Positions 10,364 through 18,314 of a stretch of 64,000 bases of DNA are shown here, in pieces. The DNA is from Demequina aurantiaca (GTDB lineage Bacteria > Actinomycetota > Actinomycetes > Actinomycetales > Demequinaceae), in NCBI RefSeq assembly GCF_000975135.1, contig NZ_BBRF01000003.1, positions 124,001 through 188,000 on the forward strand, read 5' to 3'. The notes under the pieces were generated by a model that saw nothing but the letters and a program-made list of their open reading frames with translations, ran no database searches and had not been told where the DNA came from. The translations under genes and the position numbers were made by a program. Positions within the stretch are counted from its first letter, which is position 1; each line of letters opens with the position of its first letter.

Positions 10364-10403
10364 GGTGTGGTGGAAGAGGACCTATGTCCTCTTCCACCAC
10401 ACC
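10364..10403 (-). other. Perfect 18-bp stem-loop between major and minor pilin genes
   Basis: Arms at 10364-10381 and 10386-10403 are perfectly complementary over 18 bp with a four-base loop (CTAT on the plus strand). On the minus-strand transcript no U-run follows the stem (a T-run precedes it), so it is not a textbook intrinsic terminator. Its place just after the major pilin stop (10459) suggests partial termination or 3'-end protection that would raise pilin over minor-pilin expression. Confidence 0.75.
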
Positions 10404-10458
10404 AAAAACGTTAAGTTAGCTACGAACCGCACATCTAGAACGTAGCCAACAACGGTCC

Positions 10459-10887
10459 TTAAGAACCTTCGGGGCTTAGGCCACCATTTGCGCTGTCGTA
10501 TGTAAACGTAAGGCCAGTGCCATCGTCCGGGTTCGTTCCGGTCACGACAAAGGAATCAGTGTTGTTCGTGTAGGTGTAGTCATTACCATCGTTTGACATC
10601 GTCACATCTACACCGTCGATGTCCATCGGCTGCGTGGTCAGGTCCACATCGGCCTCGGCGGGGTACGCCTGGTTGTCGACGTAGGAGCTCTCTAGTTCCG
10701 TGGCGATGGTGCGCAAGTCGGACTTGATGCCGGTGTCGACGGCCTTCTTGCGCTGGTTGAGGAACACTGGGATGGCGATGGCGGCGAGAATGCCGATGAT
10801 GATGATGACGACGAGGAGCTCGATAAGGGTAAAGCCCTTTTCTCCCTCTTCCTTTGCTGCCAAGTGCTTCTGAATGCGAGCGATCAT
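10459..10887 (-). CDS. pilA: Major type IV pilin (prepilin)
   Basis: 142-residue prepilin. An 18-residue leader ending EKG precedes the mature FTLIELLVVIIIIGILAAIA, the canonical type IVa pilin helix with Glu at +5. The C-terminal domain is short, Asp/Asn/Thr-rich and has no cysteine pair, typical of actinobacterial pilins. Presumed main subunit because it has the strongest pilin signature, is the smallest of the four and sits directly after pilC. The ATG at 10887 was chosen because AAAGGA lies seven bases before it; the ATG at 10893 would be almost on top of that site. Confidence 0.9.
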   Translation of the reverse strand: MIARIQKHLAAKEEGEKGFTLIELLVVIIIIGILAAIAIPVFLNQRKKAVDTGIKSDLRTIATELESSYVDNQAYPAEADVDLTTQPMDIDGVDVTMSNDGNDYTYTNNTDSFVVTGTNPDDGTGLTFTYDSANGGLSPEGS

Positions 10888-11043
10888 GCTCATATCCTTT
10901 CGTTTACTGAATCTAGGGGTTGAGATGCCATCAGACTCATATGAACCCTGATGACGGTGGTGCAGGCTCCCATCCATGTAGATGGAGAACCTTCTCTACT
11001 TGCGTAGAAATCTATGGAGTTGTGTCATGCGGAACAGAAGCCG

Positions 11044-12267
11044 CTAGGAAATCTGGTCGTAGATCGAGAACATGGGCAAGTACATCGTGATGACCATGCC
11101 ACCCACGATGATGCCGACGAACAGGATCATGATGGGCTCAATCAGGCTGGTGAGCTGCTCGGTGGTGGACTCGATTTCCTGGTCGTAGAAGTCCGCGATC
11201 TTGGACAGCATCGTGTCCAGCGCGCCGGTATCCTCACCCACGGCCATCATCTGCGCGACCATGGGCGGAAATACCGCACTGTTCACCATCGGCGACGTCA
11301 GCGACTTGCCTCGACGCACCGACTCGGCGATGTCGTTAGTCGCCCGCTCGATCACGATATTGCCACTGGCCTCTCCCACAATGTCGAGCGCCTGCAGGAT
11401 CGGCACGCCGGAGGCGAGCATGGCGCTGAGGTTGCGGGAGAAGCGCGCCAGCGCGATCTTCTTATTCAACGCGCCGAACACGGGCAGCTTGAGCTTGATG
11501 GGATCCAGGCGCTCACGCACCCAGCGGTCGTTCTTGTGGCTGCGCCACCAGAAGGCGAAGACCACAATCAGGATGATGATCGGGACAATCGCGATCTTCA
11601 GCCATCCCGACAGATTGATCATGAACTGTGTGGGCGCGGGAAGCGCCGCCCCCATGTCCTCGAACATCTTTGCGAACACCGGGATGATGAAGAGCAGCAT
11701 GAAGACGGATGCCAGCACAGCGACTACGAGAACCACCACGGGGTACGCCATCGCGGACTTCACCTTGGCACGAAGCTTGACCTCGTCCTCGAACGTCTGA
11801 GCCAGGGACTCCAGGGTCTCATCCAGGAAGCCGCCCACCTCGCCGGCCTTCACCATATTGATCATGATGGGCGGGAACACCTTGGGATGCTTGGAGATGG
11901 CGCCGGAGAACGAGCGGCCGGTTTCCACGTCGCTGCGAACCTCGCCGAGGACCTTGGCCAAGGCCTTGTTGTCCGTCTGCTCCACCAGGATGGTGAGCGC
12001 GCGCAGCAGCGACAGACCCGCGCTGATCATCGTGGCCATCTGGCGCGACATGATCGCGACGTCCTTCAGCCCGATCTTCTCGCCCATACCGGGAATCTTG
12101 ATCTCTTTATTGAGACCACTACCTCCAGCAGGAACCACGGACAAAGGCGTAAGTCCCCCGGCACGGAGCCGTGCACCGACGGCCTGCTCGGAGGGACCCT
12201 CGATGGTGCTCGTGATGGTCTTGCCGCTAATGTCGCGGGCGGTGTAGGTGAACTGCTTGGTTGCCAT
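11044..12267 (-). CDS. pilC: PilC/GspF inner-membrane platform protein
   Basis: 407-residue polytopic protein on which the extension and retraction ATPases act. Two homologous T2SSF domains are visible: the first with MSRQMATMISAGLSLLRAL near 73-91, the second with FSRNLSAMLASGVPILQAL near 275-295, each followed by the GEVGGFLD / GEDTGALD type motif, and with hydrophobic helices near 165-195, 215-240 and at the C-terminus. Normal length. It follows pilT with a three-base gap. Confidence 0.96.
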   Translation of the reverse strand: MATKQFTYTARDISGKTITSTIEGPSEQAVGARLRAGGLTPLSVVPAGGSGLNKEIKIPGMGEKIGLKDVAIMSRQMATMISAGLSLLRALTILVEQTDNKALAKVLGEVRSDVETGRSFSGAISKHPKVFPPIMINMVKAGEVGGFLDETLESLAQTFEDEVKLRAKVKSAMAYPVVVLVVAVLASVFMLLFIIPVFAKMFEDMGAALPAPTQFMINLSGWLKIAIVPIIILIVVFAFWWRSHKNDRWVRERLDPIKLKLPVFGALNKKIALARFSRNLSAMLASGVPILQALDIVGEASGNIVIERATNDIAESVRRGKSLTSPMVNSAVFPPMVAQMMAVGEDTGALDTMLSKIADFYDQEIESTTEQLTSLIEPIMILFVGIIVGGMVITMYLPMFSIYDQIS

Positions 12268-12270
12268 GGC

Positions 12271-13800
12271 TTAGTTACCGAACCTTCCCGCGAGACGGTT
12301 GAATTCCTCGGGCGAGTGGCAGGCCTCGATAGCGACGTCGTAGGGAACCTTGCCGGACTTGACGAGCTCCGCGAGGTGCTGGTCCATGGACTGCATGCCC
12401 TGGGCGGAACCGGCCTGCAACGCGGTGTAGATCTGGTGGGTCTTGCCCTCACGGATCAGGTTACGAATAGCCGGCGTCGCCATCATGACCTCGACGGCCA
12501 CGGCGCGGCCGGGGCCGTCTCCACGACGCAGCAGGGTCTGGCAGACGACTCCCTGGATGGCGGTGGCCAGCTGGGTGCGGATCTGGCCCTGCTGGTCGCC
12601 CGGGAAGACGTCGATCATGCGGTCGATGGTCTGCGCGGCGTCCTGCGTGTGCAGCGTGGCGAACACCAAGTGACCGGTCTCGGCTGCGGTGAGCGCAACC
12701 TGGATGGTCTCGAGGTCGCGAAGCTCACCGATCAGGATGATGTCCGGGTCCTGGCGCAGCACGTGACGCAGGGCGTTGCCGAACGAGTGCGTGTCCGCGC
12801 CCACCTCGCGCTGGTTCACCAGCGAACGCTTGTGAGTGTGGAGGAACTCGATGGGGTCCTCGACGGTCATGATGTGCGAGGCACGCTGGCGGTTCGCGAG
12901 GTCAATCAGCGACGCGAGTGTGGTCGACTTACCCGAGCCGGTCGGGCCGGTTACCAGCACCAGACCGCGAGGCAGGTCCGCGAAGCGTCCTACCACCTCG
13001 GGGATACCGAGCGTCTCGAGCGGCTTGATCTCATACGGGATGAGGCGGAAGACCGCTCCCACGGCGTCGCGCTGCTTGTACATGTTGACGCGGAAGCGAG
13101 CCTCGCCGGGAATGGCACGCGAGAAGTCCAGCTCGAGCTTCTCCTCGAACCGCTCGCGCTGAGCCTGAGTGATCAGCGAGTAGAGCGAACGCTGCAGGCT
13201 CTCAGGGTTGAGCTTGCCGTAGTCAGCGAGGGGCGTGAGTTTGCCGTCGAGACGGATGACCGGAGGCGATCCTGCCGTCAGGTGAAGGTCGGAGGCACCA
13301 ACGGCGGCCATCTGGCGCAACGCGTGGATGACGTCGAGGTCATCGGCGTGAGCGTCCTGCGCCGACCCCACCCGCTTGCCGGGCACTCCCGCGGTGGGCG
13401 GCGACTGACGCTGCGGTGCGGCCTGCTGAGCTGCGGGCGCGGACTGAGGCGCCGCCTGCTGAGGCGCCGCGGGAACCTGACCCGCTGGTCGAGCCTGAAC
13501 GGGAGCCTGCATCGGCGGGCCGGAAGGCGTCTGTGACGCTGAAGGCACGTGCATGGGTGCACGGGGTGGCGTCTGCGAGATCGGCTGGCGCTGGACGGCC
13601 GGAGCGTGCTGAGCCAAGGGCTGGCCCTGCGGTGCGGGAGGCATCTGAGCCGGGGCCTGCATCGGCGGACGGGCGGGCACCTGAGCCGCCACCGGAACCG
13701 GCGGAGCGAGGGGTGCGGCGGGCGTCTGCGGTACGGGGGGTGCGACGGGGGCAGGCTGCGCAGCCATCGGCTCGAATGATTCCGGATTAAATGCGGTCAT
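12271..13800 (-). CDS. pilT: PilT twitching-motility retraction ATPase with long disordered N-terminus
   Basis: Hexameric secretion-superfamily ATPase that powers pilus retraction. The core starts near residue 153 (DLDVIHALRQMAAVGASDLHL). Walker A GPTGSGKS is at 285-292, the Asp box MTVEDPIEF near 311, Walker B with GELRD near 351-362, and the His box ATLHTQDA near 381-388. The first 150 residues are Pro, Ala and Gln rich with repeated APP/PPM/QAP units and no domain; PilT is normally 340-380 residues, so this is a large addition. ATG at 13800 is preceded by GGGGAG at seven-base spacing, so the extension is likely translated. Its presence implies retractile, twitching or uptake-capable pili. 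Confidence 0.93.
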   Translation of the reverse strand: MTAFNPESFEPMAAQPAPVAPPVPQTPAAPLAPPVPVAAQVPARPPMQAPAQMPPAPQGQPLAQHAPAVQRQPISQTPPRAPMHVPSASQTPSGPPMQAPVQARPAGQVPAAPQQAAPQSAPAAQQAAPQRQSPPTAGVPGKRVGSAQDAHADDLDVIHALRQMAAVGASDLHLTAGSPPVIRLDGKLTPLADYGKLNPESLQRSLYSLITQAQRERFEEKLELDFSRAIPGEARFRVNMYKQRDAVGAVFRLIPYEIKPLETLGIPEVVGRFADLPRGLVLVTGPTGSGKSTTLASLIDLANRQRASHIMTVEDPIEFLHTHKRSLVNQREVGADTHSFGNALRHVLRQDPDIILIGELRDLETIQVALTAAETGHLVFATLHTQDAAQTIDRMIDVFPGDQQGQIRTQLATAIQGVVCQTLLRRGDGPGRAVAVEVMMATPAIRNLIREGKTHQIYTALQAGSAQGMQSMDQHLAELVKSGKVPYDVAIEACHSPEEFNRLAGRFGN

Positions 13801-13876
13801 CGTACTTCTCCCCTGGTACTGGGCACGGTCGCCACCTGTATCGGCACGAACTGAACGTTCCTAAACATGCGCGCGA

Positions 13877-15535
13877 TCACTTCGCCACCCGCAGCAGTTC
13901 CTCGACGGACGTGCTGCCTTCGAGCACCTTGACCCAGCCGTCGTGAAGCAACGTCTCCATGCCGCCTTCCATGGCCGCCGTAGCGATCTCGGCCGAGGAC
14001 GCGTGAGCCACAGCAAGTCGTTCAATGTTCTCGTCGACCGTCATGATCTCGTGCAACGCGATGCGACCCCGGTACCCCGTGTTCGAGCAACGCGCGCAAC
14101 CCTCGGGCTGGTTGATGGTGGGCGCCGGCTGCGACATGTCCCAGCCAAAGCGCTCACACTCGGCTTCGGTAGCCGTGTAGGGCGACATGCAGTGCTCGCA
14201 CAGGCGACGCGCGAGTCGCTGAGCGACCACGCAGTCCACCGCGGAGCCCACCAGGAACGGCTCGATGCCCATCTCGATGAGGCGCGTGATGGCAGACGGA
14301 GCATCGTTCGTGTGAAGCGTGGACAGCACCAAGTGACCGGTAAGTGCGGCTTCGATGGCGATCTGCGCGGTCTCGTGGTCACGGATCTCACCGAGCAGCA
14401 CCACGTCGGGGTCGGCGCGCAGGATGGATCGCAACGCGGCCGCGAAGGTCAGGCCGGCCTTGACGTTCACCTGCACCTGGTTGATGCCGGGAATGCGGTA
14501 CTCGACCGGGTCCTCAACCGTGATGACGTTGATCTCCGGGCGGGACACCTGGTTGAGCGTCGCGTACAGCGTGGTCGACTTACCGGAACCCGTGGGGCCG
14601 GTGACCAGGATCATGCCGTAGGGCTTGGTGTACGTTTTGCGGTACGCCTCGTAGTTGCTCTCACGCAGGCCAAGGTCCGCAAGGTCCAGGGTCGCGGTGG
14701 AGTTGTCGAGAATACGCATGACGATCTTCTCGCCCCACACCGTGGGCAGCGACGCGACACGGAGGTCGATCTTGCGTCCCTGGTGACGAACCGACATACG
14801 GCCGTCCTGAGGCTTGCGGCGCTCGGCAATGTCGATGTCGCTCATGATCTTGACGCGGCTGATGATGCCGTTCTGTGAGGCCTTGGCCACGTGCTGCATC
14901 TCGTGGAGCACGCCGTCAATGCGGTAGCGCACGCGCATCTCGGTCTCGCCGGGTTCGATGTGAATATCCGAGGCGCGGTCCTGGATGGCCTGAGTGACCA
15001 GCAGGTCGACGAAGCGCACGAGCGGTGCGTCATCCTCAACTGCAGCGCCCAGGTCGACCTCTTCGACGTCCTGGTCCTCGCTGATCTCGCCCTGCAGGTT
15101 GGACAGTTCGTCGTCGGAGCGGCAGAAGCGGTCGATCGCAGTGAGCACGTCGTCGTACGCCGACACCACGGGGATGATCTCCATGCCGGTGATTTGGCGG
15201 ACGTCGTCGAGTGCCACCACGTTGCCGGGGTTGGACATCGCGACCTTGAGCACATCGCCGTCGATCTGAATGGGAAGAATCGTGTGGCGCCGGCAGACGG
15301 TGTCGGGGATCTTGGCAACCGCGATGCGGTCCACGGGGAAGTCGCCGAGCTCGACGTACTCCATGCCCACCTGTGCTGCGAGGGCGCGCACCAACTGTGC
15401 CTCGGAGATCAGGCCGATCTCGACGAGGGTACGACCGAGCGACTGGCCGCGTTGCTGCTGCTCGCCAATCGCGTCCATCAACTGGTCTTCTGTAAGGACA
15501 CCGTCCTCAAGCAGAATGGAACCAAGCTGCTTCAC
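13877..15535 (-). CDS. pilB: PilB/GspE-type pilus extension ATPase
   Basis: First gene of the pilus operon; hexameric ATPase driving pilin polymerisation. 552 residues: N-terminal T2SSE domain (residues 1-140), Walker A GPTGSGKS at 313-320, Asp box ITVEDPVEY near 338, Walker B DPDVVLLGEIRD near 375-386, His box STLHTNDA near 405-412, and the zinc tetracysteine C446, C449, C480, C483 that distinguishes PilB/GspE from PilT. I chose the GTG at 15535 (GAGGGAG just upstream) over an in-frame GTG at 15598, because the latter would fall at the likely transcription start and adds a non-homologous leader. Confidence 0.94.
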   Translation of the reverse strand: MKQLGSILLEDGVLTEDQLMDAIGEQQQRGQSLGRTLVEIGLISEAQLVRALAAQVGMEYVELGDFPVDRIAVAKIPDTVCRRHTILPIQIDGDVLKVAMSNPGNVVALDDVRQITGMEIIPVVSAYDDVLTAIDRFCRSDDELSNLQGEISEDQDVEEVDLGAAVEDDAPLVRFVDLLVTQAIQDRASDIHIEPGETEMRVRYRIDGVLHEMQHVAKASQNGIISRVKIMSDIDIAERRKPQDGRMSVRHQGRKIDLRVASLPTVWGEKIVMRILDNSTATLDLADLGLRESNYEAYRKTYTKPYGMILVTGPTGSGKSTTLYATLNQVSRPEINVITVEDPVEYRIPGINQVQVNVKAGLTFAAALRSILRADPDVVLLGEIRDHETAQIAIEAALTGHLVLSTLHTNDAPSAITRLIEMGIEPFLVGSAVDCVVAQRLARRLCEHCMSPYTATEAECERFGWDMSQPAPTINQPEGCARCSNTGYRGRIALHEIMTVDENIERLAVAHASSAEIATAAMEGGMETLLHDGWVKVLEGSTSVEELLRVAK

Positions 15536-15600
15536 TAGCACTCCCTCAGCGCTGTGACGCCTCGCGCACACGGACGTATCCGTGTCTACAAACGTCACTG

Positions 15601-15630
15601 TCGTAACTAAATCTCAAACTTCATTGTCAA
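15601..15630 (-). promoter_or_regulatory. Candidate promoter of the pilus operon
   Basis: Minus-strand TTGACA (15630-15625), an 18-base gap, then TTACGA (15606-15601), about 65 bases before the pilB GTG. The surrounding 15536-15788 gap is clearly more AT-rich than the genes. It also holds a small palindrome at 15724-15738 (five C, TTTT, five or six G) without a following T-run. The -35 hexamer is perfect, the -10 is weak. Confidence 0.45.
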
Positions 15631-15788
15631 AGGTCTCAAGTGTTACTCGTGGCCCAAAGAATTCATCGGCACCCTTGTAAAGATTCCTTAGGATGCGCCC
15701 AAATCAAGACCACGTCAAGCGTGCCCCCTTTTGGGGGGTACGAATAGGAAACTACCACCCAAAATGCCTCGCAGGAACGCTGGTGTTA

Positions 15789-16619
15789 CTAATTCAACAC
15801 GGCGTTAAGTGCCTGTAACATTTGGCCGATGGGGGCTTCCTTGCCCGTCATCAAACGCACCTGCTCTCCGGCCTGGTGGGCGAGCATCCGCTCTCCGCCA
15901 ACGCGTACTCCGCCGAGTTCCGCCCACCGCGCGCCTAGCGGCGTCACGAGCGGGTGGTAGATCACGTCAAGCAAGACGGCAGACGATGCCACGGCGGCTA
16001 TCCGTCCGGCCAACGTCTCCCCAGCATCGGCTGGGATGGTGGACACCGCCACCTCGGCATCGGCTAGAAAGTCCTGTGCCGTGTCGAGGTTCACGAAACG
16101 CGGCGCGACGCCCATCTTGGTGGCTGCACGCATCAGTCCGCCGGCCCTGGCTCGGTCTCGCACGGCGACGACAGGCGCGGTGACGCCGATTTGGCCGAGC
16201 GCCGCCATCGCCGATGTTGCGGTCGCTCCCCCGCCGACGATCACGCCGTGGGTGGCCCGGGTGAGGCCGCCCTCGCGCAGCGCGGCGACGATGCCGTACA
16301 CGTCCGTGTTGGCGCCCACCAGGTGGCGGCCCGCTCCCGTGGTCTGGATCAGCACCGTGTTGACTGCACCCACGAGCTTGGCCATGGGCTCCACGAAGTC
16401 CATGTGGCGCACGGCCTCGACCTTGAGCGGCATGGTCAGGGACAGTCCCGCCCACTCGTCGCCCAGGGCGCCCACAAAGTCGTCGAACTGAGGCTCGGTG
16501 ACGTCGTGCGAGTCGTAGAACCAATCAAGGCCCAGCGCCTCGTACGCCGCGTTGTGGAGCACCGGCGACAGCGAATGTGCAATCGGGTGGCCCAGGACCG
16601 CGGCGCGGCGAGTCGTCAC
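15789..16619 (-). CDS. aroE: Shikimate dehydrogenase
   Basis: Reduces 3-dehydroshikimate to shikimate with NADPH. 276 residues. The substrate-binding HSLSP motif is at about 15-19 and the catalytic Lys at about 66 in TMPLK; the nucleotide-binding glycine loop GGGATA lies near 129. The helix after it lacks the clear NRT-type NADP motif of AroE (AVRDRARAG instead), as in several actinobacterial AroE-like enzymes, so cofactor choice is uncertain. Start is GTG at 16619 with AGGAG upstream. It follows mltG by 21 bases, ending an alaS-ruvX-mltG-aroE run. Confidence 0.9.
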   Translation of the reverse strand: MTTRRAAVLGHPIAHSLSPVLHNAAYEALGLDWFYDSHDVTEPQFDDFVGALGDEWAGLSLTMPLKVEAVRHMDFVEPMAKLVGAVNTVLIQTTGAGRHLVGANTDVYGIVAALREGGLTRATHGVIVGGGATATSAMAALGQIGVTAPVVAVRDRARAGGLMRAATKMGVAPRFVNLDTAQDFLADAEVAVSTIPADAGETLAGRIAAVASSAVLLDVIYHPLVTPLGARWAELGGVRVGGERMLAHQAGEQVRLMTGKEAPIGQMLQALNAVLN

Positions 16620-16640
16620 TGTCTCCTGCTAGCGGGGTGA

Positions 16641-17798
16641 CTAGTTCGCGTCGGGCTCGGGCGACGGGCTCGCAGATTCCTCGGCGTTCTCCTGGACCCA
16701 CTTCTGCAGAATCTTGACGTTCTTCTGGTGCTCCTCGAAGGTCGTCGCGTAGGCGGTCTCGCCACTGTTCAGGTTGACCGTCACGAAGAACAGGTTGTCC
16801 GAGGGCTCGGGGTTGACTGCTGCAGCAATGGACGCCGCACCGGGACCGGCGATCGGACCCGGAGGAAGGCCGGTGAACTTGTACGTGTTGTACGGAGAGT
16901 CGGAGTCGCGCTCCTCGTCGGACGTAAACACACCCTTGGTGGGCGACACGTACTTCACGGTGGAGTCGAACTCGAGCTTCATGTCCTTGTCGAGGCGGTT
17001 GTACACCACCTCGGCAATCTTGGGACGGTCCTCGTCGAGCTTGGCCTCGCGCTCCACGAGGGAGGCGACGGTCAAAATCCGCTCGCGATCCTCAGGGGCA
17101 ACGCCCTGGTTGTCGAGCTCCTGAATGGTGGTCTGGACCATCTTGGACAACACATCAGTAGGAGTGACACCCGGATTGAACTCATAGGTCGAGGGGAACA
17201 ACCAACCCTCGAGGTTGCCTTCGGCCTCCTCAGGGAGACCAATCGCGGTGGTGTTCTTGGCCGCTTCCTCAACGTCCGCCTTGGAGTACTCGGTCAGCGC
17301 GGCGATCTTCTCGTAGTACGCCTCAACGCGCAGGCCCTCCGGCACCGTGATGGTGCGCAGGTCGCGGTTGTCGGGGTCGAGCAGGCTCTGAAGTGCGAAG
17401 GACGCCTTCATCTCCTTGTGCATGAAGTAGTAGCCGGGGACGATTCCCGAGGATGCGGAGTCGGTGTTCCACTCACGCACAAATGCCTGTGGGGAGGCCA
17501 CCACGCCGGCGTCAAAGAGCGCCTGAGCCATGTCCGTTCCGGTGTCACCCGGGTTGATGACCACCTGGACTACACCCTGACCCGCGCCGTCGTAGTCGGC
17601 GATCTCGGTGCTCTCAGCGGGGCTCAGCGTCTGCGCGAAGTTCCACGCGATGTTCGCACCAATAGCGAAGATTACCAGCCCAAATGCGGAAGCGATGAGG
17701 GTCCACTTGCGACGCGTGGCACGACGCTGCTTGCGTTGCAAGCGGCGCATGTCCAGCGACGTAGTAGTCGTGGATTCGGCTTCAAACAGGTCAGTCAC
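16641..17798 (-). CDS. mltG: Endolytic murein transglycosylase (YceG-like)
   Basis: Membrane-anchored lytic transglycosylase that cuts nascent glycan strands. Topology: basic cytoplasmic N-terminus of about 32 residues, one membrane helix (about 33-55), then the extracytoplasmic LysM-like and YceG domains. Hallmarks are EGWLFPSTYEF, ILTVASLVEREA with the catalytic Glu, and TGLPPGPIAGPG. C-terminus is a short Ser/Pro/Glu tail. GTG start at 17798 directly abuts the ruvX stop with no gap (TAAGTG), so translation is coupled. Confidence 0.94.
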   Translation of the reverse strand: MTDLFEAESTTTTSLDMRRLQRKQRRATRRKWTLIASAFGLVIFAIGANIAWNFAQTLSPAESTEIADYDGAGQGVVQVVINPGDTGTDMAQALFDAGVVASPQAFVREWNTDSASSGIVPGYYFMHKEMKASFALQSLLDPDNRDLRTITVPEGLRVEAYYEKIAALTEYSKADVEEAAKNTTAIGLPEEAEGNLEGWLFPSTYEFNPGVTPTDVLSKMVQTTIQELDNQGVAPEDRERILTVASLVEREAKLDEDRPKIAEVVYNRLDKDMKLEFDSTVKYVSPTKGVFTSDEERDSDSPYNTYKFTGLPPGPIAGPGAASIAAAVNPEPSDNLFFVTVNLNSGETAYATTFEEHQKNVKILQKWVQENAEESASPSPEPDAN

Positions 17799-18302
17799 TT
17801 ATTTCCCCTCGGGCGGAACTTCACTGGTTACCATACCCAGTTTTCCGTTTTTTTCGGTGTCTAATGCGCTCTCAAGGATCACCACGGCGGCCGCCTGGTC
17901 GATGACCTGGCGCTGCTTCTTGGAGTTCCTGCCGGCACTTCGCATCGCTGCCGATGCGGTTGCCGTGGAGAATCGCTCGTCTATCAAACGAACCGGCGCC
18001 GGGGTTAGTTCCGCGAGCTCCGCGGCAAAGACCCTGGCATCCGCGGCACTTGAACCCTCTTCACCGGAAAGCTTGCGGGGCAATCCGACAAACACGTGGA
18101 CGGTCTCGCGTTCCGCGATGAGAGCCGCTACCTCCGCGGCTGCCGTGGGAGTGCGTTGCACCGTGCCGACGGGGAACGCCATGCGGCCCTCAGGGTCGCT
18201 TGAGGCAACCCCGACACGCACGGTGCCCACGTCTATGGCCCAGCGCGCCCCGCGAGGGAGGTTCTCCCCCGCGGTCGCACCGTCCGTCGTCGACTCAGTC
18301 AT
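17799..18302 (-). CDS. ruvX: Putative pre-16S rRNA nuclease / RuvX (YqgF)
   Basis: RNase H-fold nuclease of 167 residues implicated in 16S rRNA 5'-end maturation. Key acidic residues are visible: Asp in WAIDVGTVRVGVA near 24, Glu/Asp in RLIDERFSTATA near 115 and Asp in VIDQAAAVVILE near 140. ATG at 18302 follows the alaS stop by 12 bases. The alaS-ruvX-mltG-aroE order is common in Actinobacteria and supports the call. Confidence 0.93.
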   Translation of the reverse strand: MTESTTDGATAGENLPRGARWAIDVGTVRVGVASSDPEGRMAFPVGTVQRTPTAAAEVAALIAERETVHVFVGLPRKLSGEEGSSAADARVFAAELAELTPAPVRLIDERFSTATASAAMRSAGRNSKKQRQVIDQAAAVVILESALDTEKNGKLGMVTSEVPPEGK

Positions 18303-18314
18303 ACACGCCCCGGG

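Noticed and set aside
11014-13536. 840-codon plus-strand open frame opposite pilC and pilT
   Set aside because: Shadow frame spanning two unmistakable pilus genes.
15724-15738. CCCCC-TTTT-GGGGG palindrome as the aroE terminator
   Set aside because: Short stem, no following T-run on the minus strand; too weak to call.
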